The notes under the pieces: generated by a model
Database searches by the model: none
Seen by the model: only the letters and a program-made list of their open reading frames with translations
What the model was told of the DNA's origin: nothing
Program-made: the position numbers and the translations under genes
Assembly: GCF_000293885.2 (NCBI RefSeq)
Contig: NZ_CP010945.1
Location: 744,001-808,000 of the forward strand
From: Pseudomonas fluorescens NCIMB 11764
GTDB taxonomy: Bacteria; Pseudomonadota; Gammaproteobacteria; Pseudomonadales; Pseudomonadaceae
Reading direction: 5' to 3'
DNA: 64,000 bases
In this document: positions 35,171 through 48,347 of the stretch, in pieces
Layout of the letters: every line of letters begins with the position of its first letter
Position numbering within the stretch: the stretch's first letter is position 1

Positions 35171-37126
35171 TCAATTGTGATTTGCACCCAGCAGCATCGG
35201 CGTAAACAGCGGACTCAGCCGGGCGCTGCCAGTGTCCGAGAGATGATCCTCATCCTTGTACTTCGAATGCCCATTGACCTCGATGCCGCAGACGTTGTCC
35301 GCACACATCAGTGGCGTTGGGTCAATGACGTGCACGCCGGGGTCGGCGGCGCTCATCGAATCGAACAAGCCGCCGAGAAAATGCTGGCGAGCCAGGTGCT
35401 CATCGAGCGGGCGCCCCAGTCCGTCGGCCGAACGCCCGATCCGGGCAAGACTCGTCAGCCGGCTGATGGCGCCCTTGCGCTGCAGCGGCACTTCCTTGAA
35501 CAGCCAGACTTGCGCGCCCGTAGCCCTGATCGCCGCCACCCGCGCTTCGATCGCCGAAGCCATGCGCGCCTCAGCCTGAGCCGTATTGTCGCGGGAGTTA
35601 AGCAAGACCTTTTTGTCGCCGTCTTCACGACCGTAAACGTAAAGACTCCAGTTGGATGCCAGCACCACGTCCTTGATCTGCAGGCGACGAACCTGCTCCA
35701 TGGTCTGTTCGTTGAAGTCCTTGCAGCGCTGGCGCGGGTCATCGCTGAGGACCGGCGGACAGGCGCTCATGCTGTAAAGCCACACCGGGCGACCCTCGCG
35801 CCTGGCGCCACTTTCAATGGCCGGCATCAACGCCGCGGCATGGCTATCGCCCCATACCAGTCGGGTGGCCGGGACCTCCTGATTGCCACCGAGCAGACAG
35901 GCCTTGTCGAACGTCTTGTCCTTGGTCACCAGCATGCATTTCATCTGCCCGGCGCGCCATTCCCTGGCCTGCGCATATTCCAGCGCTTTGCCGCTCAGAC
36001 GCTGGGGGAAACCCTCCTGCGAACGCACGACGGAGCCCGTCACAGCGAGGACAGCCATCGCCATCAAGCCGCCGACCAGCACGGGCTTGCGTCCGGCCAG
36101 CAGGCGTTTATCACGGAACGGCAGCTCGACGAAGCGCCAGCTCAACCAGGCCAGGCCCAGCGCCAGCAGTATCCAGCCTGCAGCCTCCCAGGGCTGAATA
36201 CCGTCGATCGAAATGGCATTGGCATAGACGTAGACCGGCCAATGCCACAGATAGAAGGAATAGGAGAGCAAACCGATCCAGACGAACACGCGAGCACTCA
36301 ACAGCTGGCCGGCCCAGGTCGAACCCTGCCCGCCCGACCAGATCAGCGCGGTGGCACCGAGTACCGGCAACAACGCTGCCCAGCCTGGAAACACCGTCCC
36401 CCGGTCAAACGTGAACACCGCCAGTAGAACAGCCGCCAACCCGGCAGCACCCACAGACTGAGCGAGCCAGGGTCGAACAGCGTGTTTGCGCGCAGGCAGG
36501 ACCGCGAGCATCGCGCCGCATAACAACTCCCAGGCACGCGTTGGCAGCGAAAAGAAAGTGAAGTCGGGTTTACGATCGATATATGCGATGTTCAGCCCGA
36601 AGGAGATCAACAGCACAGCAAACAGCATCCAGCGCCAATGGCGAACATGGCGCATCAACAACACCATCAACAGCGGAAAGAAGATGTAGTACTGCTCCTC
36701 AACGGCCAGGGACCAGGTATGAAGCAACGGCTTCAAATCCGACGCCGGCTGGAAGTAACCATCTTCGCGCATGAACAGAATGTTTGAAATGAACAGCGCC
36801 TGATAACGCACCGTCCTCCCCAGCTCGGAGAAGTCCTTGGCGGTCAGCAATAACCAGCCCAGTGCCAGTGTGACCAACAGCACCACGCTCAGCGCCGGAA
36901 TGATGCGTCGTGCACGGCGCGCCCAGAAATCGACGAAGCTGAAACGCTGCGCACTGATCTCACGGAACAGGATGCTGGTAATCAGGAACCCGGAAATGAC
37001 AAAGAAAACATCAACGCCAACGAAGCCACCGCTGAACGTGCTGAAACCGAAGTGAAAGAGCACGACCGGAATAACGGCCAGAGCCCGCAAGCCGTCAATG
37101 TCACGGCGACTGCCAAATGTATGCAT
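35171..37126 (-). CDS. OafA/YrhL-type acyltransferase with SGNH domain
   Basis: This 651-residue membrane acyltransferase has an N-terminal acyltransferase-3 domain with about ten helices. It starts [20 protein letters not shown], then [20 protein letters not shown] and [17 protein letters not shown]-terminal extracytoplasmic SGNH domain (about 385-651) has [11 protein letters not shown] and a final [13 protein letters not shown] that supplies the catalytic Asp and His. Such proteins O-acetylate lipopolysaccharide or other surface polysaccharides. The start at 37126 has AAGGGA upstream. It is flanked by rho and ubiD, with no surface-sugar cluster nearby. Confidence 0.88.
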   Translation of the reverse strand: MHTFGSRRDIDGLRALAVIPVVLFHFGFSTFSGGFVGVDVFFVISGFLITSILFREISAQRFSFVDFWARRARRIIPALSVVLLVTLALGWLLLTAKDFSELGRTVRYQALFISNILFMREDGYFQPASDLKPLLHTWSLAVEEQYYIFFPLLMVLLMRHVRHWRWMLFAVLLISFGLNIAYIDRKPDFTFFSLPTRAWELLCGAMLAVLPARKHAVRPWLAQSVGAAGLAAVLLAVFTFDRGTVFPGWAALLPVLGATALIWSGGQGSTWAGQLLSARVFVWIGLLSYSFYLWHWPVYVYANAISIDGIQPWEAAGWILLALGLAWLSWRFVELPFRDKRLLAGRKPVLVGGLMAMAVLAVTGSVVRSQEGFPQRLSGKALEYAQAREWRAGQMKCMLVTKDKTFDKACLLGGNQEVPATRLVWGDSHAAALMPAIESGARREGRPVWLYSMSACPPVLSDDPRQRCKDFNEQTMEQVRRLQIKDVVLASNWSLYVYGREDGDKKVLLNSRDNTAQAEARMASAIEARVAAIRATGAQVWLFKEVPLQRKGAISRLTSLARIGRSADGLGRPLDEHLARQHFLGGLFDSMSAADPGVHVIDPTPLMCADNVCGIEVNGHSKYKDEDHLSDTGSARLSPLFTPMLLGANHN

Positions 37127-37217
37127 AACGTCCCTTGTCGTATCCGATACAAAACCGATTCGAAAGGGACATCGCGGCGAGGTGAAAGTTATCAATCAAG
37201 ACACAAATCTCATGCAC

Positions 37218-37253
37218 AAAAAAAAAGCGCCCTGTTCGGGGCGCTCCTTTTTT
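37218..37253 (-). terminator. Terminator after rho
   Basis: The sequence aaaaaagcgccctgttcggg continues to gcgctccttttttg. It forms a stem of about seven GC-rich pairs bounded by A and T tracts, 16 bases after the rho stop on the minus strand. Confidence 0.88.
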
Positions 37254-37268
37254 GCAGCGGACTGCGTG

Positions 37269-38528
<1,260 letters not shown>

Positions 38529-38726
38529 ATAGGAATGACGTAATCATTTATGGAGGGGGGGAAATTAAGCTTTTGGCTTAATGAGGCCGCGCCGCAGAGA
38601 AGGCGACAGGATCGCGTACTTATTCGAAAAGGAGTGCGTCGGCGACGGCTAGCAGGGGGCAATGGAGAAACCAGTGCGGGGCCGAATGTACCACCTGAGT
38701 TTCGGAGCGTCTAGCCCTCAATAACG

Positions 38727-38758
38727 AAAAAGCCCCGCAATATGCGGGGCCTTTTTTC
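38727..38758 (-). terminator. Terminator after trxA
   Basis: The sequence aaaaagccccgcaatatgcggggccttttttc forms a seven-base-pair GC stem with flanking A and T tracts, about 20 bases after the trxA stop. It separates trxA from the rho leader on the same strand. Confidence 0.9.
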
Positions 38759-38777
38759 GGACACTTTACAGCGACGC

Positions 38778-39107
38778 TTAGATGTTGGCGTCGAGGAAAG
38801 CCGCCAGTTGCGACTTCGACAGTGCGCCGACCTTGGTCGCTTCAACGTTGCCGTTCTTGAACAGCATCAGGGTCGGGATGCCACGCACGCCATGCTTGGC
38901 CGGGGTTTCCTGGTTTTCGTCGATGTTCAGTTTGGCAACGGTCAGCTTGCCTTTGTAGGTTTCAGCAATCTCGTCCAGAACAGGAGCGATCATTTTGCAA
39001 GGGCCGCACCATTCAGCCCAGTAGTCGACCAGTACAGCGCCTTCGGCCTTGAGTACGTCGGCCTCGAAGCTAGCGTCGCTAACGTGTTTGATAAGATCGC
39101 TGCTCAT
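38778..39107 (-). CDS. trxA: Thioredoxin 1
   Basis: This 109-residue thioredoxin has the active site [13 protein letters not shown] (Cys34, Cys37), the buried aspartate region VLVDYWAEW, and the cis-proline loop [11 protein letters not shown]. It is the general cytoplasmic dithiol reductant for ribonucleotide reductase and other enzymes. The trxA-rho order is conserved in enterics and pseudomonads. Confidence 0.98.
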   Translation of the reverse strand: MSSDLIKHVSDASFEADVLKAEGAVLVDYWAEWCGPCKMIAPVLDEIAETYKGKLTVAKLNIDENQETPAKHGVRGIPTLMLFKNGNVEATKVGALSKSQLAAFLDANI

Positions 39108-39227
39108 GGAAGTCTCCAGGTTGTAAGCAAAAAAACGTGGCCCATCATAGCCGCCCTTCCTTCGTTCAGGAAGGTGCAGATGATTGAGTCTCGCTATGGT
39201 GGTGCATGAGTTTGGGTATAGCTCAAG

Positions 39228-39935
39228 TCAGGACGTGGCGGGAGCGACGAAGGCAATCCCGGTGCGCAGGGCGGCGTTGCGCACATGTTCGTGCATGGCC
39301 TTCTGCGCCGCGCCGGACGAGCGCCGGGCCAGCGCGCGGAGGATTTTACGATGCTCCTGCCAGGTTTCCATGGCTCGCTCTGCCCGGATGAACGGTAGCT
39401 TCTGGCTCTCCAGAAAGATGTCGGCGCTGGCGCTGAGAATGCTCAGCATCGCCTGATTGCCGCTGGCCAGCAGGATGCGCCGGTGGAATTCGAAGTCCAG
39501 GCGTGCCGCCGCCTCAAAATCGCCCACCTTCAATTCATTGCGCATCGCAGCGACGTTGTCCTCCAAAGCATCGAGCTCATCGGTGCTCAACGTCACGGCA
39601 GCCAGCCCGGCGGCAAAACCTTCAAGGGCATAGCGCAACTGGAAGATGTCCAGCGGCGAAGCCTGGGCCGCGAACGGCCAGCCCGGCGTCGCATCGAATC
39701 GCGGCAATTCCACCGGTGCCTGCACGAACACGCCCTTGCCCGGCTGAATGCTGATCACACCCAACGCACTCAATGACGACAACGCCTCGCGCAACGACGC
39801 CCGACTCACCCCCAACTGCACCGCCAGGTCACGTTGCGAGGGCAAGGCATCCCCCGGCCCGAATCCTTGCTCGGCGATCAATTTGCGGATGGCTTGCAGC
39901 GCCACTTCAGGTACGGCTCGGGAGATCGAGTTCAT
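39228..39935 (-). CDS. GntR/FadR family transcriptional regulator
   Basis: This 235-residue regulator has an N-terminal winged helix-turn-helix (about 12-75; LPSQRDLAVQLGVSRASLRE, then LSALGVISIQPGKGVFVQAP). A FadR/FCD all-helical effector domain follows (about 90-220; FQLRYALEGFAAGLAAVTLS, DFEFHRRILLASGNQAM). It is divergent from a polar amino acid ABC transporter across 255 bp, so control of that transporter is likely but inferred. The effector is unknown. I did not find a convincing operator palindrome in the gap. Confidence 0.9.
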   Translation of the reverse strand: MNSISRAVPEVALQAIRKLIAEQGFGPGDALPSQRDLAVQLGVSRASLREALSSLSALGVISIQPGKGVFVQAPVELPRFDATPGWPFAAQASPLDIFQLRYALEGFAAGLAAVTLSTDELDALEDNVAAMRNELKVGDFEAAARLDFEFHRRILLASGNQAMLSILSASADIFLESQKLPFIRAERAMETWQEHRKILRALARRSSGAAQKAMHEHVRNAALRTGIAFVAPATS

Positions 39936-40190
39936 GGTTTTCAGACGAACCAGGCGAATGAGCGGCTAGTTTTAAAGCTATTCGCGGCGCCCGGCAAGTC
40001 GTGCCCCACCGGGGTTCGGCGATGACCAACGATGCGCTATCGGAGTGCGAAACGCGGCGCGACTGTTCAGACCAGTAAGACCGTACAACGCCAGCAAAAC
40101 CGTGGCTTCGCACCGCTAAACCCCAATGTTGGCATGGCCCGTGCTCTGTCGATCCGCAGAAATCATTCCTCGCCGATCCGGAGATTTGCC

Positions 40191-40976
40191 ATGACCCTGC
40201 GTTACAGCGCCCTCCTCGCTTCCCTGTTTGCCAGCCTGATGCTGAGCCAGATGCCCGCCCACGCCGACGGCCTGGACGAGGTGGTCAAGCGCGGCGTCCT
40301 CAAGGTGGCCGTGCCTCAGGACTTCCCGCCGTTCGGCTCGGTCGGTCCGGACATGAAACCCCGCGGCCTCGATATCGACACCGCGAAACTGCTGGCCGAC
40401 CAGCTCCAGGTCAAACTTGAGCTGACGCCGGTCAACAGCACCAACCGCATCCCGTTCCTCACCACCGGTAAAGTCGACCTGGTGATTTCCAGCCTCGGCA
40501 AGAACCCCGAGCGCGAGAAAGTCATCGATTTTTCCAGCGCCTATGCGCCGTTCTACCTCGCTGTGTTCGGTCCGCCGGACGCCGACATCAAAAGCCTGGA
40601 CGACCTCAAGGGCAAAACCGTCAGCGTCACCCGTGGCGCCATCGAAGACATCGAGCTGACCAAGGTTGCCCCCGAAGGCGTGACCATCAAGCGCTTCGAG
40701 GACAACAACTCGACCATCGCCGCCTACCTCGCCGGCCAGGTCGACCTGATCGCCAGCGGCAACGTGGTGATGGTGGCGATCAGCGAGAAAAACCCGAAAC
40801 GCGTGCCGGCACTGAAAGTGAAGCTCAAGGATTCGCCGGTCTACGTGGGTGTGAACAAGAACGAGCCGGCGTTGCTGGGCAAGGTCAACCAGATCCTCGC
40901 CACTGCCAAGACCGACGGCGCGCTGGAAAAGAATTCACAGACCTGGCTCAAAGAGCCGCTGCCGGCCGATCTCTGA
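40191..40976 (+). CDS. Periplasmic polar amino acid-binding protein
   Basis: This 261-residue SBP family 3 protein has a signal peptide (MTLRYSALLASLFASLMLSQ, cleaved after AHA). The mature sequence DEVVKRGVLKVAVPQDFPPF, RGLDIDTAKLLADQLQVKLE and GKVDLVISSLGKNPEREKVI is typical of glutamine/arginine-type binding proteins. GGAG lies seven bases before ATG 40191; the longer frame has no support. It is the first gene of a four-gene ABC import operon. The exact amino acid is not evident. Confidence 0.92.
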   Translation: MTLRYSALLASLFASLMLSQMPAHADGLDEVVKRGVLKVAVPQDFPPFGSVGPDMKPRGLDIDTAKLLADQLQVKLELTPVNSTNRIPFLTTGKVDLVISSLGKNPEREKVIDFSSAYAPFYLAVFGPPDADIKSLDDLKGKTVSVTRGAIEDIELTKVAPEGVTIKRFEDNNSTIAAYLAGQVDLIASGNVVMVAISEKNPKRVPALKVKLKDSPVYVGVNKNEPALLGKVNQILATAKTDGALEKNSQTWLKEPLPADL

Positions 40977-40997
40977 TCGTCGCTCGGGAGACTCGAT

Positions 40998-41666
40998 ATG
41001 TCTTATCAGTTCGACTTCATACCGGTGGTGCAAAACACCGACCTGCTGTTGCGCGGTGCGCTGTTCACCCTTGAACTGACGGCCATCGGCGCGGTGCTCG
41101 GCGTGGGCCTGGGCATCGTCGGGGCGCTGGTGCGTGCCTGGAACATCCGCCCGTTCTCGGCGATTTTCGGGGTCTACGTCGAGTTGATCCGCAACACGCC
41201 GTTTCTGGTGCAGCTGTTTTTCATCTTCTTCGGTTTGCCATCGCTGGGCGTGCAGATTTCCGAATGGCAGGCCGCGGTGCTGGCCATGGTGGTCAACCTC
41301 GGGGCTTATTCCACCGAGATCATCCGCGCTGGCATTCAAGCGATTCCCCGTGGGCAACTGGAAGCCGCTGCAGCGTTGGCGATGACCCGGCTCGAAGCCT
41401 TCCGCCACGTGATCCTGCTGCCAGCGCTGGGCAAAGTGTGGCCGGCGCTGAGCAGCCAGATCATCATCGTCATGCTCGGCTCGGCTGTCTGCTCGCAGAT
41501 CGCCACCGAAGAACTGAGTTTTGCCGCCAACTTCATTCAGTCGCGCAACTTCCGCGCCTTTGAAACCTATGCCCTGACCACATTGCTTTACCTGTGCATG
41601 GCGCTGCTGATCCGTCAGTTACTGAACTGGATCGGCCGTCGCTACATAGCAAGGAGCGGCCAATGA
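40998..41666 (+). CDS. Amino acid ABC transporter permease 1
   Basis: This 222-residue HisM/GlnP-type permease has an N-terminal helix followed by about four more. It carries the family box ELIRNTPFLVQLFFIFFGLP and the EAA loop AAAALAMTRLEAFRHVILLP. Its stop overlaps the next permease gene by four bases. It forms the membrane channel with that second permease. Confidence 0.93.
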   Translation: MSYQFDFIPVVQNTDLLLRGALFTLELTAIGAVLGVGLGIVGALVRAWNIRPFSAIFGVYVELIRNTPFLVQLFFIFFGLPSLGVQISEWQAAVLAMVVNLGAYSTEIIRAGIQAIPRGQLEAAAALAMTRLEAFRHVILLPALGKVWPALSSQIIIVMLGSAVCSQIATEELSFAANFIQSRNFRAFETYALTTLLYLCMALLIRQLLNWIGRRYIARSGQ

Positions 41667-42313
41667 GCGATTTCACCTTCTGGGACATCGTGCGCAACCT
41701 GCTCACAGGCCTGCAATGGACGCTGGCGCTGTCGCTGGTGGCGTTTATCGGCGGCGGGTTGATCGGCTTGCTGATCATGGTCATGCGCATCTCAAAGAAA
41801 GCCCTGCCGCGCAGTTTCGCCCGCACCTACATCGAGCTGTTTCAGGGCACGCCGCTGTTGATGCAGCTGTTTCTGGTGTTCTTCGGTGTGGCATTGGCCG
41901 GCCTGGAGATTTCGCCGTGGATGGCAGCGGCGATAGCCCTGACACTGTTCACCAGCGCTTACCTGGCGGAGATCTGGCGCGGTTGCGTCGAGTCGATCCC
42001 CCACGGTCAGTGGGAAGCCTCGTCAAGCCTGGCACTCAACCCGCTGGAGCAACTGCGCTACGTGATCCTGCCACAAGCCTTGCGCATCGCCGTGGCGCCG
42101 ACCGTGGGTTTCTCGGTGCAAGTGGTCAAAGGCACCGCCGTGACCTCGATCATCGGCTTCACCGAGCTGACCAAGACCGGCGGCATGCTCGCCAACGCAA
42201 CCTTCGAACCGTTCATGGTCTACGGCCTCGTGGCCCTCGGTTACTTCCTGCTCTGCTACCCCTTGTCCCTCAGTGCGCGCTACCTGGAAAGGAGACTGCA
42301 TGCCTCTGCTTAG
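41663..42313 (+). CDS. Amino acid ABC transporter permease 2
   Basis: This 216-residue permease is homologous to the preceding one, with IELFQGTPLLMQLFLVFFGV and EASSSLALNPLEQLRYVILP as the equivalent motifs. ATG 41663 overlaps the upstream stop (ATGA), and AAGGAG is positioned before it. The 3' end overlaps the ATPase gene by 14 bases. Confidence 0.93.
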   Translation: MSDFTFWDIVRNLLTGLQWTLALSLVAFIGGGLIGLLIMVMRISKKALPRSFARTYIELFQGTPLLMQLFLVFFGVALAGLEISPWMAAAIALTLFTSAYLAEIWRGCVESIPHGQWEASSSLALNPLEQLRYVILPQALRIAVAPTVGFSVQVVKGTAVTSIIGFTELTKTGGMLANATFEPFMVYGLVALGYFLLCYPLSLSARYLERRLHASA

Positions 42314-43037
42314 AATTTCCGCCCTGCATAAATATTACGGCGACCACCATGTGCTCAAAGGCATCGACCTGAGCGTCGAGGAAGGCCAGGTGGTGGCGAT
42401 CATCGGCCGCAGCGGCTCGGGCAAATCGACGTTGCTGCGCACGTTGAATGGCCTGGAGTCGATCAACGACGGGGTCATCGAAGTCGATGGCGAATACCTC
42501 GATGCCGCCCGCGCCGACCTGCGCAGCCTGCGGCAGAAAGTCGGGATGGTGTTTCAGCAGTTCAACCTGTTCCCGCACCTGACCGTGGGCGAAAACGTGA
42601 TGCTCGCGCCCCAGGTGGTACAGAAAGTGCCCAAGGCCAGAGCGGCGGAGTTGGCGCGGGAGATGCTGGAACGGGTCGGGCTCGGCGAGAAGTTTGATGC
42701 CTTCCCGGATCGGCTGTCCGGCGGGCAACAACAGCGCGTGGCGATTGCCCGTGCGCTGGCGATGTCGCCCAAGGTGTTGCTGTGTGACGAGATCACCTCG
42801 GCGCTGGACCCGGAATTGGTCAATGAGGTGCTGAGCGTGGTTCGGCAATTGGCCAAAGAGGGTATGACGCTGATCATGGTCACCCATGAAATGCGCTTTG
42901 CCCGGGAGGTTGGGGATAAGTTGGTGTTCATGCATCTGGGGAAGGTGCATGAGGTCGGGGATCCGAAGATTCTGTTCGCGAATCCGCAGACGGCGGAGCT
43001 GGCGAATTTCATTGGTACTGTGGAAGCGACAGCCTGA
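42300..43037 (+). CDS. Amino acid ABC transporter ATP-binding protein
   Basis: This 245-residue ATPase has Walker A IGRSGSGKSTLL, signature LSGGQQQRVAIARAL, Walker B VLLCDEITSALDPE and H-loop VTHEMRFAREVGDK. These match the GlnQ/HisP class closely. ATG 42300 is preceded by AAAGGAG. It powers the two permeases upstream. A REP element follows 22 bases after the stop. Confidence 0.95.
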   Translation: MPLLRISALHKYYGDHHVLKGIDLSVEEGQVVAIIGRSGSGKSTLLRTLNGLESINDGVIEVDGEYLDAARADLRSLRQKVGMVFQQFNLFPHLTVGENVMLAPQVVQKVPKARAAELAREMLERVGLGEKFDAFPDRLSGGQQQRVAIARALAMSPKVLLCDEITSALDPELVNEVLSVVRQLAKEGMTLIMVTHEMRFAREVGDKLVFMHLGKVHEVGDPKILFANPQTAELANFIGTVEATA

Positions 43038-43058
43038 AAGCTCTTTAAGGTCTGTGAT

Positions 43059-43090
43059 GGCCTCATCGCGGGCTTGCCCGCGATTGACCG
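43059..43090. repeat. Single REP element (cgcgggcttgcccgcg type)
   Basis: The palindrome tcgcgggcttgcccgcgatt with flanks ggcctca and gacc is the reverse complement of the element at 15635. It lies between the amino acid ATPase gene and ppx. Confidence 0.8.
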
Positions 43091-43201
43091 CGCTGCGGTC
43101 ATCTACAGGGTTGCGCAGGATCAAGGGTTTGAACACTGCGCGTTGGCGTCAGCGTTTGATCGTGGCACGATGTCTGGGTTATCGACCGAGACCCCCTGAC
43201 C

Positions 43202-44704
43202 ATGCCGCAATCCCAAGCCAAGAATCTGTCCCTGATCGCCGCAATCGACCTGGGCTCCAACAGCTTTCACATGGTCGTGGCCAAGGCCCAGAACGGCGAA
43301 ATCCGTATTCTCGAGCGTCTCGGGGAGAAGGTCCAGCTGGCCGCGGGCATCGACGAAGAGCGCCAGCTCAGTGAAGAATCCATGCAGCGCGGGCTCGATT
43401 GCCTCAAGCGCTTCGCCCAACTGATCAACGGTATGCCCCAGGGCGCCGTGCGGATCGTCGGCACCAACGCCCTGCGTGAAGCCCGCAACCGCAACGAATT
43501 CATCCACCGCGCCGAAGAAATCCTCGGTCACCCGGTAGAAGTCATCTCCGGCCGCGAAGAAGCGCGCCTGATCTACCTCGGTGTGTCCCACACCCTCGCC
43601 GACACCCCGGGCAAGCGCCTGGTGGCCGACATCGGCGGCGGCAGTACTGAATTCATCATCGGCCAGCGCTTCGAACCGCTGCTGCGCGAAAGCCTGCAAA
43701 TGGGTTGCGTCAGCTACACCCAGCGCTATTTCAAGGACGGCAAGATCACCCCGGCCCGCTACGCCCAGGCGTACACGGCGGCGCGGCTGGAGATCATGAG
43801 CATTGAACACGCCCTGCACCGCCTGACCTGGGATGAAGCCATCGGCTCCTCAGGCACCATCCGCGCCATCGGCCTGGCGCTGAAGGCCGGCGGTCATGGC
43901 TCGGGCGAGGTCAACGCCCAGGGCCTGGCCTGGCTCAAGCGCAAGCTGATCAAACTCGGCGACGTCGAGAAAATCGACTTCGAGGGCATCAAGCCTGACC
44001 GCCGGGCGATTTTCCCGGCCGGCCTGGCCATTCTCGAAGCAATCTTCGATGCCCTCGAACTCCAGCGCATGGACCACTGTGAAGGCGCCCTGCGCGAAGG
44101 CGTGCTCTATGACCTGCTGGGCCGTCATCATCATGAAGACGTCCGTGAGCGCACGCTCAGCTCGCTGATGGAGCGTTACCACGTCGATCTGGAGCAAGCG
44201 GCGCGGGTCGAACGCAAGGCGCTGCATGCCTTCGATCAGGTGGCCGAGGATTGGGACCTGGATGACGGCGTCTGGCGCGAGTTGCTGGGCTGGGCCGCCA
44301 AGGTCCATGAAGTGGGCCTGGACATCGCTCACTATCAGTATCACAAACACGGTTCGTACCTGATCGAGCACTCGGACCTTGCCGGGTTCTCCCGCGAAGA
44401 CCAATTGATGCTCGCGCTATTGGTGCGCGGCCACCGCCGCAATATTCCCAAGGACCGGTTTGCCGATTTTGGCGACGATGGCATCAAGCTGATTCGCCTG
44501 TGCGTACTGCTGCGCTTTGCGATCCTGTTCCATCACATCCGCGGCACCCAGGAAATGCCTCAGGTGGTGTTGCACGCCAATGGCCACAGCCTGGATGTGC
44601 AGTTCCCGGAGAACTGGCTGGACGAAAACCAGCTGACCCAGGCCGACTTCGCCCTGGAAGCGGAGTGGCTGACGCGGGTCGGTTTCACCCTGAACGTCCG
44701 CTAA
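43202..44704 (+). CDS. ppx: Exopolyphosphatase
   Basis: This 500-residue enzyme of the Ppx/GppA family removes phosphate from long polyphosphate chains. Phosphate-binding loops are [17 protein letters not shown] at the N-terminus and [14 protein letters not shown] (about 140-153). An HD-like C-terminal domain follows (about 310-500). Length matches pseudomonad and E. coli Ppx. It is convergent with ppk across a REP element and a bidirectional terminator, unlike E. coli where ppk-ppx form an operon. Confidence 0.95.
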   Translation: MPQSQAKNLSLIAAIDLGSNSFHMVVAKAQNGEIRILERLGEKVQLAAGIDEERQLSEESMQRGLDCLKRFAQLINGMPQGAVRIVGTNALREARNRNEFIHRAEEILGHPVEVISGREEARLIYLGVSHTLADTPGKRLVADIGGGSTEFIIGQRFEPLLRESLQMGCVSYTQRYFKDGKITPARYAQAYTAARLEIMSIEHALHRLTWDEAIGSSGTIRAIGLALKAGGHGSGEVNAQGLAWLKRKLIKLGDVEKIDFEGIKPDRRAIFPAGLAILEAIFDALELQRMDHCEGALREGVLYDLLGRHHHEDVRERTLSSLMERYHVDLEQAARVERKALHAFDQVAEDWDLDDGVWRELLGWAAKVHEVGLDIAHYQYHKHGSYLIEHSDLAGFSREDQLMLALLVRGHRRNIPKDRFADFGDDGIKLIRLCVLLRFAILFHHIRGTQEMPQVVLHANGHSLDVQFPENWLDENQLTQADFALEAEWLTRVGFTLNVR

Positions 44705-44725
44705 AAACCCGGAGCGAACACAATC

Positions 44726-44821
44726 CCTGTGGCGAGGGAGCTTGCTCCCGCTGGGGTGCGAAGCGCCCCCAAAAGAGGGACTGCTGCGCAGTCCAGCGGG
44801 AGCAAGCTCCCTCGCCACAGG
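44726..44821. repeat. Paired REP element between ppx and ppk
   Basis: The arms 44726-44754 and 44793-44821 are perfect complements (cctgtggcgagggagcttgc at the outer end). Between them is a second small inverted pair. It is the same family as 3106 and 51001. Confidence 0.9.
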
Positions 44822-44836
44822 CATCTCGCTACAAAC

Positions 44837-44872
44837 AAAAATGGCGATCCGCAGGGATCGCCATTTTTTATG
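44837..44872. terminator. Bidirectional terminator between ppx and ppk
   Basis: The sequence aaaaatggcgatccgcaggg continues to atcgccatttttta. It forms a stem of about eight pairs with A and T tracts on both sides, 12 bases after the ppk stop and downstream of ppx. Confidence 0.88.
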
Positions 44873-44884
44873 CAGCGTGCAGGG

Positions 44885-47107
44885 TCAACGCACAGCCAGA
44901 ATCGGACTGCCCAACCGCTCCAGCAACGTGGCCTGCGCACTGCGCGGGTTCTGGTTGCCGGTTGGCGTGTTGCGGATGTAACGACCGTCCGCCTGCAGGC
45001 TCCAGCTGTGAGTATTGTCGGTCAGGTAAAGCTCCAGCTCTTTCTTGACCCGCATGATCAGCTTCTTGCCTTCCACCGGGAAGCAAGTCTCGACGCGCTT
45101 GTCGAGGTTGCGCTCCATCCAGTCGGCACTGGACAGGAACATCTGCTCGTCACCGCCATTCAAGAAGTAGAAGACTCGCGTGTGCTCCAGGAAGCGACCG
45201 ATGATCGAGCGCACGTGGATGTTGTGCGAAACCCCGGCGATGCCCGGACGCAGGCAGCACATGCCACGCACCACCAGATCGATGCGCACGCCCGACTGGC
45301 TGGCCTTGTACAACGCACGGATGATCTTCGGATCGGTCAGCGAGTTGAACTTGGCGATGATGTGCGCCGGTTTGCCGTCGAGGGCGAACTGAGTCTCACG
45401 GGCAATCATGTCGAGCATGCCCTTCTTCAACGTGAACGGCGCGTGCAGCAGCTTCTTCATGCGCAGGGTCTTGCCCATGCCGATCAGCTGGCTGAACAGT
45501 TTGCCGACGTCTTCGCACAAGGCGTCATCGGAGGTCAGCAAGCTGTAGTCGGTGTACAAACGGGCGTTGGCGGCGTGGTAGTTACCCGTACCCAAGTGGG
45601 CGTAACGCACAATCTCGCCGGCCTCGCGACGCAGAATCAGCATCATCTTGGCGTGGGTCTTGAAGCCGACCACGCCGTAGATCACCACCGCACCGGCCGC
45701 CTGCAGACGGCTGGCCAGTTGCAGGTTGGACTCTTCGTCGAACCGCGCACGCAATTCGATCACCGCAGTGACTTCCTTGCCGTTACGCGCCGCATCCACC
45801 AGCGCATCAACGATTTCCGAGTTGGCGCCGGAGCGGTACAGCGTCTGACGGACCGCCAGTACATGCGGGTCCTTGGCAGCCTGGCGCAGCAAATCGACGA
45901 CAGGCGTAAACGACTCGAACGGGTGCAGCAGCAAGATGTCCTGCTTGCTGATCACGCTGAAAATGTTCTCGCTGTTCTGCAGCAGTTTCGGGATCTGCGG
46001 CGTGAACGGCAGGTATTGCAGCTCGCGCTGACTGTCGAGGCCGGTGATGCTGAACAGACGGGTCAGGTTGACCGGGCCGTTGACCTGGTACAACTCGGTC
46101 TCGTGCAGGTTGAACTGCTTGAGCAAGTAATCGGACAGGTGTTTCGGGCAGGTATCGGCCACTTCCAGGCGTACCGCGTCACCGTAGCGACGGGAGAACA
46201 GTTCGCCGCGCAGGGCGCGGGCCAGGTCTTCCACGTCTTCGGTGTCGACGGCCAGGTCGGCGTTTCGGGTCAGGCGGAACTGGTAGCAGCCCTTGACCTT
46301 CATGCCCTGGAACAGGTCATCGGCGTGCGCGTGGATCATCGACGACAGGAATACATAGTTGTCGCCAGGGCCGCCGACTTCTTCCGGGACCTTGATGATG
46401 CGAGGCAACAGACGCGGCGCCGGGATGATCGCCAGACCGGAATCGCGACCGAAGGCGTCGATGCCTTCGAGCTCGACGATAAAGTTCAGGCTCTTGTTCA
46501 CCAGCAACGGGAACGGGTGCGTCGGGTCGAGGCCGATCGGGGTGATGATCGGCGCGATCTCGTCGCGAAAATAACGGCGAACCCAGGTCTTGAGCTTGGT
46601 GGTCCAGTAACGGCGACGGATGAAGCGGACCTGATGTTTCTCCAGTTCCGGCAACAGAATGTCGTTGAGGATCGCGTACTGGCGGTCTACGTAGCCGTGC
46701 ACCAGTTCGCTGATCCGGGCCAGGGCCTGGTGCGGTTGCAGACCATCGGCGCCGGCCTGTTCACGGGCGAAGGTGATCTGCTTCTTGAGGCCGGCCACAC
46801 GAATTTCGAAGAACTCGTCCAGGTTGCTGGAGAAAATCAGCAGGAACTTCAGCCGCTCCAGCAACGGGTAGGACTCATCCAGCGCCTGTTCCAGCACGCG
46901 GATATTGAACTGCAGTTGCGAAAGCTCGCGATGGATGTACAGGCTGCTGTCATCCAGGCCTGGAACGACAATCGCTGGCGCCGCCGGCGCGGTTTCGACC
47001 ACCACCGCGGGCGGAGCAGGCTCCAGCACCGGCGGGGTTTCGGCGATCTGCTCCACCACAGGTTGAGCCTCTTGTACTGCAACTTCAGTGAGTCCTTCGG
47101 TATTCAT
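44885..47107 (-). CDS. ppk: Polyphosphate kinase 1
   Basis: This 740-residue enzyme makes long-chain polyphosphate from ATP. Its N-terminus is an Ala/Pro/Val-rich, probably disordered extension of about 50 residues before the core starts at [20 protein letters not shown]. The catalytic histidine is His485 in [14 protein letters not shown], and the second PLD-like region has [13 protein letters not shown]. It is 18 bp downstream of hemB on the same strand, so the two are probably cotranscribed. Confidence 0.96.
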   Translation of the reverse strand: MNTEGLTEVAVQEAQPVVEQIAETPPVLEPAPPAVVVETAPAAPAIVVPGLDDSSLYIHRELSQLQFNIRVLEQALDESYPLLERLKFLLIFSSNLDEFFEIRVAGLKKQITFAREQAGADGLQPHQALARISELVHGYVDRQYAILNDILLPELEKHQVRFIRRRYWTTKLKTWVRRYFRDEIAPIITPIGLDPTHPFPLLVNKSLNFIVELEGIDAFGRDSGLAIIPAPRLLPRIIKVPEEVGGPGDNYVFLSSMIHAHADDLFQGMKVKGCYQFRLTRNADLAVDTEDVEDLARALRGELFSRRYGDAVRLEVADTCPKHLSDYLLKQFNLHETELYQVNGPVNLTRLFSITGLDSQRELQYLPFTPQIPKLLQNSENIFSVISKQDILLLHPFESFTPVVDLLRQAAKDPHVLAVRQTLYRSGANSEIVDALVDAARNGKEVTAVIELRARFDEESNLQLASRLQAAGAVVIYGVVGFKTHAKMMLILRREAGEIVRYAHLGTGNYHAANARLYTDYSLLTSDDALCEDVGKLFSQLIGMGKTLRMKKLLHAPFTLKKGMLDMIARETQFALDGKPAHIIAKFNSLTDPKIIRALYKASQSGVRIDLVVRGMCCLRPGIAGVSHNIHVRSIIGRFLEHTRVFYFLNGGDEQMFLSSADWMERNLDKRVETCFPVEGKKLIMRVKKELELYLTDNTHSWSLQADGRYIRNTPTGNQNPRSAQATLLERLGSPILAVR

Positions 47108-47125
47108 CGAATGTTCCTGGGAGGG

Positions 47126-48292
<1,167 letters not shown>

Positions 48293-48347
48293 TCATGAAT
48301 GTGCACGAAGGGTTAGGCTGCGCGTTCATTTCGCCAGCACCCAGACA

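Noticed and set aside
38529..38726. A rhoL-type leader peptide or attenuator before rho.
   Set aside because: The 198-bp leader has no convincing small frame with a ribosome binding site and no clear attenuator stem.
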